Of a stretch of 64,000 nucleotides of DNA, positions 22,712 to 34,441 are shown in pieces (positions within the stretch are counted from its first letter, which is position 1; every line of letters starts with the position of its first letter). The stretch is from Pseudeuparius sepicola. Taxonomy: Eukaryota; Arthropoda; Insecta; Coleoptera; Anthribidae. The stretch covers positions 63,160,692-63,224,691 of the forward strand of contig OY987299.1 of the NCBI GenBank assembly GCA_963920635.1, given 5' to 3'. A program made the position numbers and the translations under genes. A model generated the notes under the pieces. The model was not told the DNA's origin. It saw only the letters and a list, made by a program, of their open reading frames with translations, and ran no database searches.

Positions 22712-23668
22712 GGAGTGGGGAGTCGTGGGGACCAGAGGAAGGAAAAGGATAGGCATATCTAATCGAGCGACGTTTGTCCTGAATTGAGTCGGGCATTTCG
22801 GGCGGATTTCATAAGTATCGTAGCCTCTTAAGACTTCGATCATTTCTTTCGATTCTTCGGTGGTGGTCCCTGATTTTAAAATTTTGTTTATTTGGGTACC
22901 TAAAGCGATCAGTCCGTGGTCTGTTTGTTTTTGGACATTTTGGATGAATTTGTCGTGCCTTAAAGCTTTGGGGTCCAAGCAAGTTGCTATTTCTGCATTT
23001 AACAACGGAGGGTTAATCAGGGTGTATTTTGAGCTCAAGGGGTATTTTTGATGTATTTCTTCTTTATCTTCTTTAAGTACATACTCCGTTTTGAATGTAA
23101 TGGTTCCACCTTTTCAGGACTTCATCGTGTAAGGGATCTAATGGTGCTTCATTTTCTGTGGGGTTTTTGCCCAATAATGAAAGTATTTCCTCATTTTGGA
23201 TAGTTTCTGGTCTGTTATTTTCACTTTCTTCTGCCTGGTTATTTTCATTTACTTCGTTGCCTTCATCGACAATGATGTAGGCTGTAAAGAGCCACAATTA
23301 TTGTTTATATGTTGTAGTATAACGACTACTAATCAATGTTATAAAGAGCATTTTTTGATTTAGTAATGCTGACAATGTAGGTATAAAGACCTAAGCTATC
23401 CCACATTTACAGTTAGGTATAAAGACCTAATAAGTTGTCCCACATTTTCCCAATTAGATATATACTTACACTCATTTGAAGAGTCACTTAATTCTTCGCT
23501 GTCTTCTTGAATCTTCTCTTGGAGTGCTTTTAGTTGGTTCAAGATGTCGTCATACTTCTTCTTTTTGTTTTCCGATGATTGTTTTCTTGTTTCACTATGT
23601 CGTTTTGGCATTTTTATGAATTATCTGTCGATTATATTTAATTCTACTTGTTCCGATAGGTACAAAAC

Positions 23669-23786
23669 ATCGAATGACTAAGCGAGCGCGGAGCGTTCAG
23701 GGTATTTTTTGCTATACTCTAAAAACTTGTACCGATAGGTGTAAAATACCGATACTACAGGGTGTAATTATTGAGGAGGACAAGCG
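23669..23786. repeat. Right inverted end of the YR element
   Basis: Inverted copy of 16564-16682, with outward end GGAGGACAAGCGAAGG. It lies immediately upstream of the YR gene start and so probably includes its promoter. It contains the word CTACAGGGTGTAATTATTG, a CAGGGTG-type sequence also seen in other element ends here. Confidence 0.65.
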
Positions 23787-23799
23787 AAGGAAAATTATT

Positions 23800-26283
23800 G
23801 AATATGTTTCACTATTATGGTAGATTATAAAATATACACGGAGGTGTTGCCATATTTCGTGGAACTGATTTGTGTGTGGAGGTGTCTGAATTGAACATCT
23901 CACGTATGAGTGTTGAGGGTCAGATAGAGCTGTGTGGCATAACCTGTGGTGGTAAAGTTTCAGTTGTCTGTGTCTATCGTACATGGAAGGGAAGCCTGCG
24001 TTTTTTTTTTTTTCAATAATATTGTAGACAAACTAAAGAAGGTCAACAAAAAGACGCGACATGTAATTATCTGTGGTGATATAAACATAGACTATAGTAA
24101 ACAATCTGTAGAGTGGGAGCAGTTTGTGCGATATACTGGACTCATTTTCAATGCATGTTACTTCAGCTGAAAGCACTAGAATCTTCACAAATCGTCTAGG
24201 TCATACCTCTGAGAGCAAATTAGATTATTTCATTAGGTACAAATCTTCCAAAAAAAGCTAGGTATATCATGAATCCTCACATTTCTGACCATTTTGCAGA
24301 GATTTTAAGAATTCGCAGAAATTATAAGGTTTTGCCTTGATGCAAACTGTCCGTTAATAACTCGATTCAAAAAAGGTAAGAAGCCTACAAAAAATTTATG
24401 GTATACGGAAACGCTGAAATTGCAGCGTAAACGACTTGAACAACTTTTTTGGATGGCTTTTACCCTAAATGATCCAGATAAAAAAAATGTTCTACAACCA
24501 TTTGCATCGCCAGTATAAGGCAACCATAACTAATGCTAAATCTCAATATTACTCGAACAGAATGCATTTATTTTGGACAAAACCTGTCATTACCTTGTAC
24601 CAGATCCTCTATGGGCGCTCAAACAATGCACATGCCATTTATTGAGCCGGATATAATAAAAACGGAAATTTACAAATTAAAAAATCAACAGGCCTTGCTT
24701 AAATCGGTTGCTGACTATGTGCGTGAACCCTTATATCGCTTATCTTGAACAGATCGATAGAGAGTGGTATCTTTCCAGACGCCTTAAAGGTGGCATGCGT
24801 AATACCAGTACATAAGAAGGATTCACGAAATAATGTTACTAACTTCAGACAAATCTCACTCTTAAATATCATATCGAAGGTATTTGAGAAAATAGTTGCA
24901 AGCATCATCTTAGATTACTTAGAGAAGTACATTTTAATTACTCCAAGCCAGTATGGGCTTAGGAGAAGAAGGTCTATAGAGGATGCCTCTTATGATCTAT
25001 TGAACTTTGTCCATGAAGAGATAGATCGAAAGAACTATGTACTGGCTATTTTTCTTGACTTCTCCTGTACTTTCGACACAGTAAATCCTGACTTCCTCAT
25101 GGATAAACTATATAATATTGGCATACGGAGACACGTACTAGACTGGCTAATATCATATATGAGAGGCAGGAAAATGTATGTAAAGTATCAGGATACACTA
25201 TCAGAAAACCGTAAAATATCGCTGGGAGTTCCGCAAGGATCGACACTGGGTCCACTTTTGTTCACACTGTATGTGAATGACCTTCCTCATATATATCAAA
25301 CGCTAAAGTGACTTTGTTTGCCGATGACACTACTGTGACTTTGTCTGCACAGATGCCTGAGGCTCTGGCAGTGCTACTAGAAAAAACTATGGATAGAATA
25401 GAATCTTGGTGTCAGAGAAATCAATTGGTGCTGAACGCAGGTAAAACGGTTTATATGAATTTTCATGTTCAGAGACGACTGATTGCAGATGGGAATCAAG
25501 TAGCAGTACAACTAACAGAAAATACTAAGTTCCTAGGTATTCGAATTAATGATAAGTTAGATTGGGCTGAGCAGAGCATGTGAAGTATGTTTGCTCCAAA
25601 TTAAACTGCGCTTACTTTGCCATATTAAAAATGAAAGCATTAATAGTAACCAGGGAGATAATGAATCTGTATTATGCCTTAGGATACAGCTATATAGCTA
25701 ATAATTTAGTTTTGTGGGGATTCAGTGCATATTCACAGAGAGTTTTTATCTGTCAAAAAAGGCTTTTTCGATTGATGTTTAACATCCCGTCCAGAGAACC
25801 GTGTAAAATGGCTTTTAAGAAAAAACAAATCCTAACTGTTCCGTCCATATTTTTTATTTTAAAATGCTTATTGTATGTGGGTACATAAAAACAGGGGTAG
25901 GTTTAGACAACTGAACCAAATCCAAGGTTATGACTATGACACGCGCAATTCGGATGTTTTAATGATACCCTCCCACAAAAGTGCTTTCTATACAAAATCA
26001 CCAAATTATTCTTTCATTAAAATTTATAATGGGTTACCACTGTCATTCAGGTTAATACAAAGTCACAGAGCTGGTAATCTGTGACAAAGTTTTGTTGTGT
26101 ATAAGCGAACAGTGTATAATATGTTACTAGATAATGTATATTATAGTGTAAATGACTAATTGGGTATCTAATTGTGTACTGGGAAATTATTTTTTTCCTA
26201 TATGTGTATTGTTTTAATTTGACGTGCACTATGTATATACTTATACCAACGGTGTTTAATAAAATCTATCTATCTATCTATAT
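23800..26283 (+). mobile_element. CR1/Jockey-group LINE, 5'-truncated and frameshifted, TCTA tail
   Basis: Endonuclease remnants come first: GGVAIFRGTDL (about 23838), then VIICGDINIDYS (about 24065) and GHTSESKLDYFI. The reverse transcriptase starts at about 24745: VIPVHKKDSRNNVTNFRQIS, YGLRRRRSIEDASYDLLNF, then motif A (IFLDFSCTFDTVN), motif B (LGVPQGSTLGPLLF) and motif C (FADDT at about 25317). The C-terminal region ends at about 26084 (IKIYNGLPLSFRL). At least three frameshifts (near 25310, 25580 and 25880) make it a pseudogene. The 3'UTR ends AATAAAATCTATCTATC, a tetranucleotide tail. It would copy itself by target-primed reverse transcription. Start is set where coding resemblance begins, just beyond the YR element end. 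Confidence 0.8.
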
Positions 26284-26310
26284 GTGGGTGGGCCTCTGTT
26301 GTGGAACATA

Positions 26311-27132
<822 letters not shown>

Positions 27133-27144
<12 letters not shown>

Positions 27145-28460
27145 TTTTTTATCCTCGAGGAGGGGAAACCTTTTATAGGCGAAGTGTGGGACTCTCCCCG
27201 AGGGGCCTACCCACCAAAACCCCTCCTCATCTCGGTCGACCCACTCCGGAACCGCTTTCGCATTACTTCGGAGTTGGGCCCCGGTCTTTTGCTTTTTTTT
27301 TACCTGCCCTCTCTCTCCTTCGTACTTATGATCTCCCGAATGCACTTGTATGCAACTCTCCGTTCCGGTTAAGCTAGCCATCATTCCGATGCACGTGAAG
27401 TCCATCCCGGTCTCCCTCCTGAATCCATCTCGCTGGACGTGCCACTTGGGGCACTCAAAGAGCGTATGCTCCGCGTCATCTATATGTCCACAGTAGCCGC
27501 AGTCCCCCGTGTCACTTTGTCTTCTACCATAGAGGTAGTTCCTGAAACAGCCGTGGCCGCTCAGTGCCTGCGTAATATAGTAGTCTACCTCTCCATGTCT
27601 TCTATTCAACCATATCTCTAGGCGCGGTATAAGTCTATATGTCCATCTCCCGTTCCGCCTCTCGTCCCATTCGATCTGCCATCTCCTCCTTGTTTCCAGC
27701 TCTGAAGCCCTCTCGTCCTGCCCCTCGTATCTCCTCGTTCTTTCACTCGCTAGCAGGTGTATTGGCGAAATTCCAGCTATCACTGCGCCCGCCTCCGCTG
27801 ATATGGTTCTGTACGCGCTACAAATACGTAGCAGGACGGTCCTTTGGCAGCTTATCATTTTTTGGGACAGCTTTTTGTTCTCCAGGGCTGAGGACCAAAC
27901 ATGTGCTGCATACAGCAGACCTGAATGGACTGCCGAAGACAGTACTCTCCTTTTGGAGGCCGTGGGGCCCCCTACGTTGGGCATAATCCGGGTCAGCGCT
28001 GACGTAGTATTTCCCGCTTTCTCGATGGTTCTTGCGATGTGTTCGGCAAAGGTTAGTTTAGCATCGAGCCACACCCCCAAATACTTAATGGCTCTGCTAG
28101 GTTCAATAATCACACCCTGTACCTCGAAATGAATCGGGGCCATCTTTCTTTTCTTTGTCAACAGAACAGCCTCCGTTTTCTCAGGCGCCAGCTGGAGCCG
28201 TTTTTCAGCTAACCATTCCGATACTCTGAGGAGGGCAAGATTTGCCCGGGTCATCAGGGTGTCCTCGTTCTTCGCCACCACAGTCAGGGCAATATCGTCC
28301 GCGAACCCGATCAGCCCAGCTCCCTCCGGCATGGTGCTCCTTAAGAGACCGTCATACAGGACGTTCCAGAGCGTTGGGCCCAGGACTGAGCCCTGCGGAA
28401 CGCCACTGTTTACGACCCTAGTCCTCCTGATTCCATCGGCCTCCAGGACAATCCTCCTCT
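27133..28460 (-). pseudogene. R1-clade LINE ORF2 3' half inserted in the CTAT array
   Basis: The frame is open from the 5' truncation point at about 28460. RT motif B is SGVPQGSVLGPTLWN and motif C is GFADDIALTVVAKN. The thumb region follows (LQLAPEKTEAVLLTKKRK, IKYLGVWLDAKLTFAEHI). The R1-type C-terminus carries a zinc knuckle CGYCGHIDDAEHTLFEC (about residues 280-300 from the first Met). The last residues FPLLEDKKKDR run into the tail: the TAG stop is made by AGATAG of the microsatellite, so there is essentially no 3'UTR. About 440 codons are uninterrupted, unlike the other LINEs here, so insertion is fairly recent. No RT motif A or endonuclease survives. CTAT repeats on both sides imply insertion into the array. 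Confidence 0.88.
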
Positions 28461-28521
<61 letters not shown>

Positions 28522-28522
28522 A
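28461..28522. repeat. (TCTA)n, other half of the split microsatellite
   Basis: Fifteen tetranucleotide units, same phase and strand as 26311-27141, now separated by the R1-type insert. Confidence 0.95.
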
Positions 28523-28682
28523 GCAAGTGATCATGATGATAGTTGTTAACAACCTGTTTTATTATAATGGTACATTATATATTTATCAATTTTTTACCAT
28601 CGCTAAATACAGTTATCAATTCTTTGTAAAGTAATAATAATGATATTATAATAATATAAAAATATTATGAAAATTCAAAGTC

Positions 28683-29074
28683 ACATGCGGAAGCGCAGAA
28701 AGGCCACCTGTGACAAAAAAATTTCAAGGCGTTATATTCCGACTTAAAACTGAGAATTCCGACATGTAACTCGGAATTCCGACTTGTAACTCGGAATTCC
28801 GACTTGCAACTCGGAATTCAGACTTGCAACTCTGAATTCCGACTTGTAACTCGGAATTATTCCGACTTGTAACTCGGAATAATTCCGACTTGTAACTCTG
28901 AATAATTCCGTGTAACTCGGAATAATTCCGACTTTTAACTCGGAATAATTCCGAGTTGGAATTCTGAGTTGCAAGTCGGAATTCCGAGTTGCAAGTCGGA
29001 ATTCCGAGTTAAAAGTCGGAATATATCGCCCAGAAACTTTTTTTGTCACAGGTGGCCTCTCTGCGCTTCCGTAC
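28683..29074. mobile_element. Satellite-like foldback with GTACGGAAGCGCAGA ends
   Basis: Inverted ends (GCGGAAGCGCAGAAAGGCC and GGCCTCTCTGCGCTTCCG, each followed by CACCTGTGACAAAAA-type sequence) enclose tandem units of about 20 bp (GAATTCCGACTTGTAACTCG). Units invert near 28950, so the body is itself a palindrome. Some units have grown to 23 bp by an extra ATT. Related copies lie at 6402-6513 and 62962-63262. No gene. Confidence 0.8.
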
Positions 29075-30089
29075 GAAAGTTTTGCTAGAATAAAGACGTT
29101 TTTTTTTGCACTTATATTGTACACCTAAGTATTACCAACACAGAACATGAAAGCAGATCTGATATAGTTCATTTACCATTCTAAGATTTTAGTTTGTGGG
29201 ATTTAATACTGGAATATAGTTGCTTATTGAATTATAAATGAAGCAACCGAACAAAGTTGAACAGTGGAGAGTTTACGACATTAAATCTACATCATCAGTC
29301 TAAATCATAGTTAGTCTAGTAACGATCCAACCGTTCTTGGCTAATGTCTTAATAAATAATGCAAGAGAGCTTAATCGGAAATACCACTCGTTAAATCTAA
29401 ACATATCTAGAGTTCACTTAACATTTTTAGTTTTCAATTTGCCGTAATAGACCTTAGACATGGAAATAATAATTCGAGAGAAACATCATACCAGTCCATA
29501 CCAGAAGGGAGGCTCAATTTAACCAAAGAAATAGATACCTATCTCCTTATGGCAGTTAGGTGAATTGTTCGAACATAATTTTTCGAAAACACATTTTTTC
29601 GAAAGCACAATAATTATTGGAATGTACAATTTCTCGATACAAAGTTGTAGGATTGCCCAATTTTCCGAAAGCAATTTTTTGAAAGCGTCAAATGAATAGA
29701 AAGTGGTAATAATGTTATGTCGTTTTAATTATTATCTTCGATATTCTCGAAATAAAATCAGAATTTCAGGAAAATCTTAAAAGCTCCTAAACATTTTGGG
29801 AATTTATTATTTTATTTTTATTATGTTATTTATTACGAAAACAAAGTTGTTGAATTTAGTTTTTGAGTTAACGTTCAGTTTGATAGACTGGGCGATATTA
29901 TTAAAAATATTGACAGACATATAAGAAACTGAATGTTTACACTGGGTGTCCCATTAAAGAAAACATAAGTTTGATTTGCCACGCATTTGCGAAATACCCT
30001 TCATATAACTTCTTACTATCTCAGACAACTGCATAAAATTATTTTATATTTCTTTAAAGGGAAGAAGAGAATTTTTATTAGGCAAAATA
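29075..30089. other. No recognised feature
   Basis: AT-rich. An ACTGGGTGTCCCATTAAAG word near 29941 resembles a CAGGGTG end, but no inverted partner was found. Confidence 0.4.
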
Positions 30090-30094
30090 AATTC

Positions 30095-30238
30095 AAGGGC
30101 GCGGTCATTCATCCATGAGCCGACCGCGTCGTTGCTGCAGTTTCCATATCGCCATATAGGGTGTCCTAGAAAAGAAGGCCAACCTCTAACCCATTAAGCG
30201 TACACGCGCGGCCCTTGAAATCGTTCCAATACGTGCGG
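30095..30238 (-). repeat. 5S-rRNA-like SINE fragment plus shared 30-bp block
   Basis: On the minus strand AGCAACGACGCGGTCGGC then CTCATGGATGAATGACCGCG follows the order of the 5S rRNA internal promoter region (AGCA, GTCAGTACTTGGATGGGTGACC). It also forms a CGCGGTC/GACCGCG hairpin. At 30209-30238 a 30-bp block (minus CCGCACGTATTGGAACGATT) is identical to 44557-44586. A 5S-derived SINE is the likely source. Confidence 0.45.
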
Positions 30239-30817
30239 ACGCAAAGGCGTTCAACTGACAACGTTGCAATTACCCCTCCCCTCTCTCCCGGTTTGAAAGC
30301 CAGCGATAACCTTAAAAGCGTAAGTGACGGCAAATCTAACATCTTATTACGCGACATTACCTTACGTGACATTGCCAATTATAGTGCAAAAACCAGTAAA
30401 TTCGGCGCTGTTAGGTTGGCCTTAGATTGCCTGAATAATAGTGGAAAATCTTATAACCCTGCCCACGGACATTGGCGGCTTTTTTCGCAAAAGTCTTTCG
30501 ACCACCTCGAATAGAGCCGTTCTAAAAATCGAAGAAGGTCGTAAATCTCTTAATTGGGTGTCGTATTTTCTGCCGGTACCAAAAAGAACCTCGAAAATCG
30601 ACGGAAAATCCTCTGAAACCACTATTGGAAATTGCTTGTTTTTCTCATTTCTTGATTTTTCGGGGGTCCGGAAAGCATCAGAACCTCACTCGGAGACTCC
30701 AGGGAAGCTTTAAAAATTGAAATAAACCAAAGATTTGGTTCGCGGTTAAGATAAAGAAGTGTATTAAACCAATGTAAAAAACCACTACGAGATTCTTCTA
30801 TAATAACACAATTATAC
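30239..30817. other. No recognised feature
   Basis: Mixed-composition sequence with open frames up to 99 codons on both strands at once and no domain pattern; none credited as a gene. Confidence 0.35.
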
Positions 30818-31176
30818 CACGATAAACTTACCCACGGTATGTCATTGCGCATCTTGTGACGCGTCAGTTGCGAGTCAGAATTTAAATTGCTCCATATGTC
30901 TTGTCTGCGGCATGCAGCAATCGATTTTTTTGGCAAGATTATTGTCCTTGGGAAATCTATAGTACTTAATTTCCGTTCCCTTACTGTTTCTGTTATTATT
31001 TGGACAAACGCTGACTGCACATCCCGGCATTTCTGGCCTATTTTAAAGCACTGTCAACTATAAAAAATCGTAAAACACAACCGCATTTTGAGTTCGTGAC
31101 TCGCAACTGACGTAGATGCGCAGATTTGCCTTGTTTTCGAATTCGTTACTGACATACCGTGGGTAAGTCTATCGTG
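30818..31176. mobile_element. 359-bp hAT-type MITE with 8-bp TSD
   Basis: Ends CACGATAAACTTACCCACGG and CCGTGGGTAAGTCTATCGTG are inverted, and arms continue with TATGTCA. It is flanked by AATTATAC at 30810-30817 and 31177-31184, a perfect 8-bp duplication. No coding capacity. Confidence 0.85.
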
Positions 31177-31453
31177 AATTATACCTTATTTAACTAATAC
31201 CACTTTGACAATCAAAGAAATCCGCGTAATTTCACGTTACGTGAATCTCAAAACACCAAGAAACTGTGTAAAACTTTAAATCTACTTATAAATTATTATA
31301 ATGATAATGCAGCGATTTATTAATCTATTTTCGTTGACTGGTGTGTTAATAGCAATTTTTTATTTTCTACGGGGAGGAACGAGGAAATGTAGGGGAAATT
31401 GTTGATTTGAGAATCCGTGGAATTGGCGCAACGTTGCCGCACTTACCCGAACA

Positions 31454-32318
31454 CACTGAGGGAAATTTTTATTAGCCACTAATAGAAATCTGTTAGCCGC
31501 AGCAAGATATCTGCATTAAATAGGACCTAGCTAGGTTGTCTTGCTACCACAAATATAGTCACTTTGCTAAGATGAACCTACTTGTGGTTAATAGGCTAAT
31601 ATATACACCTATTTGTAGCAAATAATAATTCTTATTGGAGCAAATAGACTTTCTACCTGCCACTAAATGATAACTTTGCTGTGGTTAATAGATGGACCTA
31701 TTAACTTTCTTATGGCAAATAAGTGGACCTATTTACTGCTAATAAGTGTTTTTATTTTTTAGAATTACAGTTCTGTCAACATTGTCGTGGAGGCTTGGAT
31801 CATTTCGTTTAACAGTCGAGATACAGCAGTGGTAACGAGACGACTTAAGGTTTATCAGAGTTGTCCACCATTTTTATAAACACGGCGTGGCAAGCGGCGT
31901 ACTTGTACTTCAGACGCCTCAAACGAAACTGACCGAATTGTTGACATGGTGAAGAAATTTCACAAATCTCATGCGCACTAGCCATTATCAAATAACCTTC
32001 TTATTTGCTACAGGTAGGTTCCTATTTGTAGCTAATAAGAGCCGATTTGTGACAAATAGGGTCTCCATTTGTTTACTGCTAATAGAATATCTTAGCAAGA
32101 TAAACCTATTTGTATCAAATCGATATTTTGCTCCCACAAATTTGTGGCAGCAAAATGATTTTAGCAAGAAGTTTTTTGCTGCTACAGTAGTTTCGGTTAT
32201 TTGTGGCAAATCGGTGCTGTGCTGCTACAAATAAAAATCTATTAACCCAAAATCGGTTGGACTCAAATAGAAACTTTATTTGGTCCATTTTCCTCCATTT
32301 GGTCCATTTTCCTCAGTG
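31454..32318. mobile_element. CACTGAG-ended nonautonomous element
   Basis: Starts CACTGAGGGAAA and ends TTTTCCTCAGTG. The AT-rich interior repeats CTATTTGTNGC/TTAGCANNAA words in both orientations. About 865 bp. No clear target duplication. Terminal similarity links it to 13514-14998. Confidence 0.65.
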
Positions 32319-33058
32319 TATAGGCTCTTAACGTCAAAATATGGCGGTTCAAGCGCTTTTATAGTATCTATATATATTCAAAAACTATGTTAAAATATGC
32401 AGGGGGTTACAGTTGAATCTCAAGAATTGGTTTTTGGTTAGAGTTTTGTTAATTTTAGAGACATCGACATCGAGTTGGGATTTGGTAGAAGTTATTACTA
32501 TTCATGTCTAATTAGACCACAAATGAAAATCGCTGGGAGATATGATCTTTTATCCCCCACAACTTTTTCTGAGGTATCTAGTCTATGGAGTGAAACATTT
32601 TTATGGATTAGAACTTAATTTCCCACATTTTTTGTATTTTGTAAATTTGTCTTAAAAACCATTACTTTTTTGAGATAAACAAAAGTATATCTATACGTAT
32701 TTCTCGCACTTACACTAGGTATCGCCGCCTTCTGTAGGTTGCAATGTATGGAGTTTCTTCAAATGAGCCTCAATATATTGGCTCTGGTGTTGTTTCTCCT
32801 ACACAAGGTATCAAATTTAAGGGATTTTAGGCCAACGTTATGGCCGTTATGCCATGCCCATGTCTTAAACTTACGGGGAGGCCGTCATATTGGCTTTATT
32901 TGTATGACGTCACTCATTTCATCCTTTCGTACTCGTCAAAGCCTTTCATTTGGTTTCCATATCAATGAGGTTTGTAAGGAAAAAAGGTCATCTTTGTTTG
33001 TCATCTTGGGATGTCAAACCCTTAAATTTCATATCCATATCAAGAGGGTTGTAAAGAA
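32319..33058. other. Unassigned; contains a locally repeated CATATCAA word
   Basis: Near 32947-33050 two related phrases occur in tandem (TTTCATTTGGTTTCCATATC and AAATTTCATATCCATATCAA, each followed by GAGGNTTGTAA). No gene credited. Confidence 0.4.
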
Positions 33059-33899
33059 ACAAGTACAGACCTCGGGCCTCCGAGCGCCACCAACTTGAGG
33101 AGTGCCCAGTTGTGGCCGTGCTGAAACCACGGCAGGCTTACAAGCGCCTATACACAATACTCCTGTTTTACAAATACAATTTTCGTCCAACAAATCCCCC
33201 AATGAATCTTACCATTTATTTATGTGTCACGTTTTTTTCCAAATTCTGATAAACTAGGTTTAAAGTAATCAGTTTTGCGCACAAATTTCATTAAGAATTT
33301 TTTTCGGTAACTCGAAACAAAAAAGTTACATGCCGAAGAAATTTCGGCGATTTTCGGGATTTTGAAAAATATCTCGGAAAGTAGGCCATGGATCTCAAGT
33401 GTGTTTTTACGCAAAGTTAGCTCATCAAAAAAACATTTTTTTTTTCAAATAAAGTTCTCAGAAAAATGCATATTTGTCAAGATTTTCTCGAGTGATCCTT
33501 CTTAAATAGACACCCTGTATATAAATTCTGAAGCTAGATTCAGATTCTCCAGAGAAAACTGCATCATTCTGGTTTTAAGCTGGTCTTTTCACTTCAAAAA
33601 CTAAGGACTTTACTTTATTTGAGACACCTAATATACCCTGAAAAAGTTTCTCTTTTGCTATTATACTTAGAAAAATAGTTATTTGTGTAACTAGTGCAAA
33701 AAGTGCAGCTCGAGACGCAGTCGAGGTAACTGATGGACAAACTTCATTTCCAGTATTTTTTTTTTTAATTTTTTTTCTTCATTGCCTGTGAAGGTCTCAG
33801 GTTCTTCACTTAAAACTCTTTTTCGAATTGTTGTGAATTTTCCGGTACTGGCACTTGGTTCACCTTCCAGAATTTAAGCAGCTACCTATTTCAGTTTTT

Positions 33900-34205
33900 T
33901 TTAGAAATTGAAATTTTACTAAAAGTATTTATATCAACAGGTTGAACAAAGCATTTTCCGTTATAATATCTTATAAAGAATCTATAGTGTGACTGGGGAC
34001 GAAGGTATGTATTTTTGCGTTACATTTCAACAAAATTAAAACTTCTAATTTTACCGCTTATTACAAGTACCTAATGATCCAGATTTGTTTGTCTTGCTAT
34101 CGGGCATTTTCACAGTTATGACAGAATCAATGTCGTTAGTATCATTTAATGGTAATTTCTGTAACTCGTCTCTGCGGCATGCTCCTGCAATGCCAAATAC
34201 AATGC
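33900..34205 (-). pseudogene. YR gene remnant, left palindrome arm
   Basis: Reading leftward, in broken frames: FGIAGACRRDELQKLPLN (the first catalytic Arg box), then DIDSVITVKMPDSKTNKS, then after a gap YYNGKC.VQP and NTFSKI. The 3' part with the H-x-x-R box and catalytic Tyr, present in the right arm, is missing here; the sequence jumps to the downstream flank near 33880. It is the mirror image of 36151-36645 and points outward. Inactive. Confidence 0.7.
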
Positions 34206-34375
34206 AACTATCTATAAGAATACACAAGTAAGCAGGTATAAAGTTAAAAATCGGACAAGTGCGAGTCGAACTCGCACACGAAGGGTTCCGTACCTCCGTA
34301 CAATATCTAACACTACATATTTTTAAAAAATACTTTAGTCAAAAATAAAAAAATATAAATAAAAAAGTTTGCCCC

Positions 34376-34441
34376 AGAGCATGGTTTAGAACGCCGTACC
34401 TCTGGGTTATGAGCCCAGCGCGCTTCCACTGAGCTACATCC
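34376..34441 (-). other. tRNA-Met-like sequence, left arm
   Basis: On the minus strand, GGGATGTAGCTCAGTGGAAG gives a good box A. GCTGGGCTCATAACCCAG forms a perfect 5-bp anticodon stem with loop CTCATAA (anticodon CAT), and GTTCTAAACC is a damaged box B. The acceptor 3' strand does not pair, so it is tRNA-like, probably a tRNA-derived repeat head, not a working tRNA. Confidence 0.65.

Larger units (their letters stand above)
19270..22830. other. Secondary insertion(s) inside the YR gene, unassigned
   Basis: YR coding resumes on both sides, so this ~3.5 kb is foreign to the gene. It holds the zinc-ribbon-like fragment 20353-20544, a foldback 20707-20874, a short retroposon 21685-21746 and CpG-rich patches near 19640-19740 and 21320-21375. 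It also has a duplicated T-rich word near 21985-22045 and a hairpin at 22675-22711. I could not fix its termini. Confidence 0.45.
18164..23611 (-). pseudogene. Tyrosine recombinase fused to a gag-like N-terminus, interrupted
   Basis: Exon 1 (23611-23470; MPKRHSETRKQSSENKKKKY, charged coiled-coil-like) splices from GTAAGTATAT to an acceptor at 23282, keeping frame into exon 2 (SYIIVDEGNEVNENNQ). Exon 2 holds the conserved block LSSKYTLINPPLLNAEIAT and QKQTDHGLIALGTQINKIL, after one frameshift near 23085. The frame is lost by about 22830 and resumes at about 19265 (HHTLQHTRKYSVLPLLKYS, KTNEYLLGKEFFEQVKS). The catalytic domain follows: LALTSAHRVQTLSKIALGN with the first Arg, RPPEENYLILTHKKPYHKAT, TISRWLKLTLKNSGID. 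After a frameshift near 18358 come FGGYSTRHASTSAAHRLG and SKLYNKPLATK with the catalytic Tyr. The usual His of the H-x-x-R box reads Tyr. Such recombinases integrate circular DNA; this copy is inactive. Confidence 0.8.
16564..23786 (-). mobile_element. Tyrosine-recombinase element with ~118-bp inverted ends and no reverse transcriptase seen
   Basis: The segment 16564-16682 (GCTTGTCCTCCTCAATAATT through GCTCGCTTAGTCATTCG) is inverted at 23669-23786. Between them a spliced gag-like/YR gene runs leftward (start 23611, stop 18164), about 60 bp inside the right repeat. No RT or RNase H motif is visible. YR genes with inverted ends occur in DIRS retrotransposons; lone YR genes occur in Cryptons, which normally lack terminal repeats. 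This element has features of both. Later insertions (hAT 16953-17857; a block at about 19270-22830) interrupt it. Without them it would be roughly 2.8 kb. That the repeats are the true termini is inference. Confidence 0.55.

Noticed and set aside
27439..28549. Plus-strand frames of 60-115 codons over the R1-type LINE
   Set aside because: Antisense shadows of a long, motif-bearing minus-strand frame.
30215..31020. Frames of 90-132 codons on both strands
   Set aside because: Overlapping antisense frames without motifs; part lies in a 359-bp MITE.
32739..33098. 119-codon plus-strand frame
   Set aside because: Contains locally repeated non-coding words and no domain.
34376..34441. Functional tRNA-Met gene
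   Set aside because: Acceptor strand does not pair and box B is damaged; duplicated inside a repeat arm.
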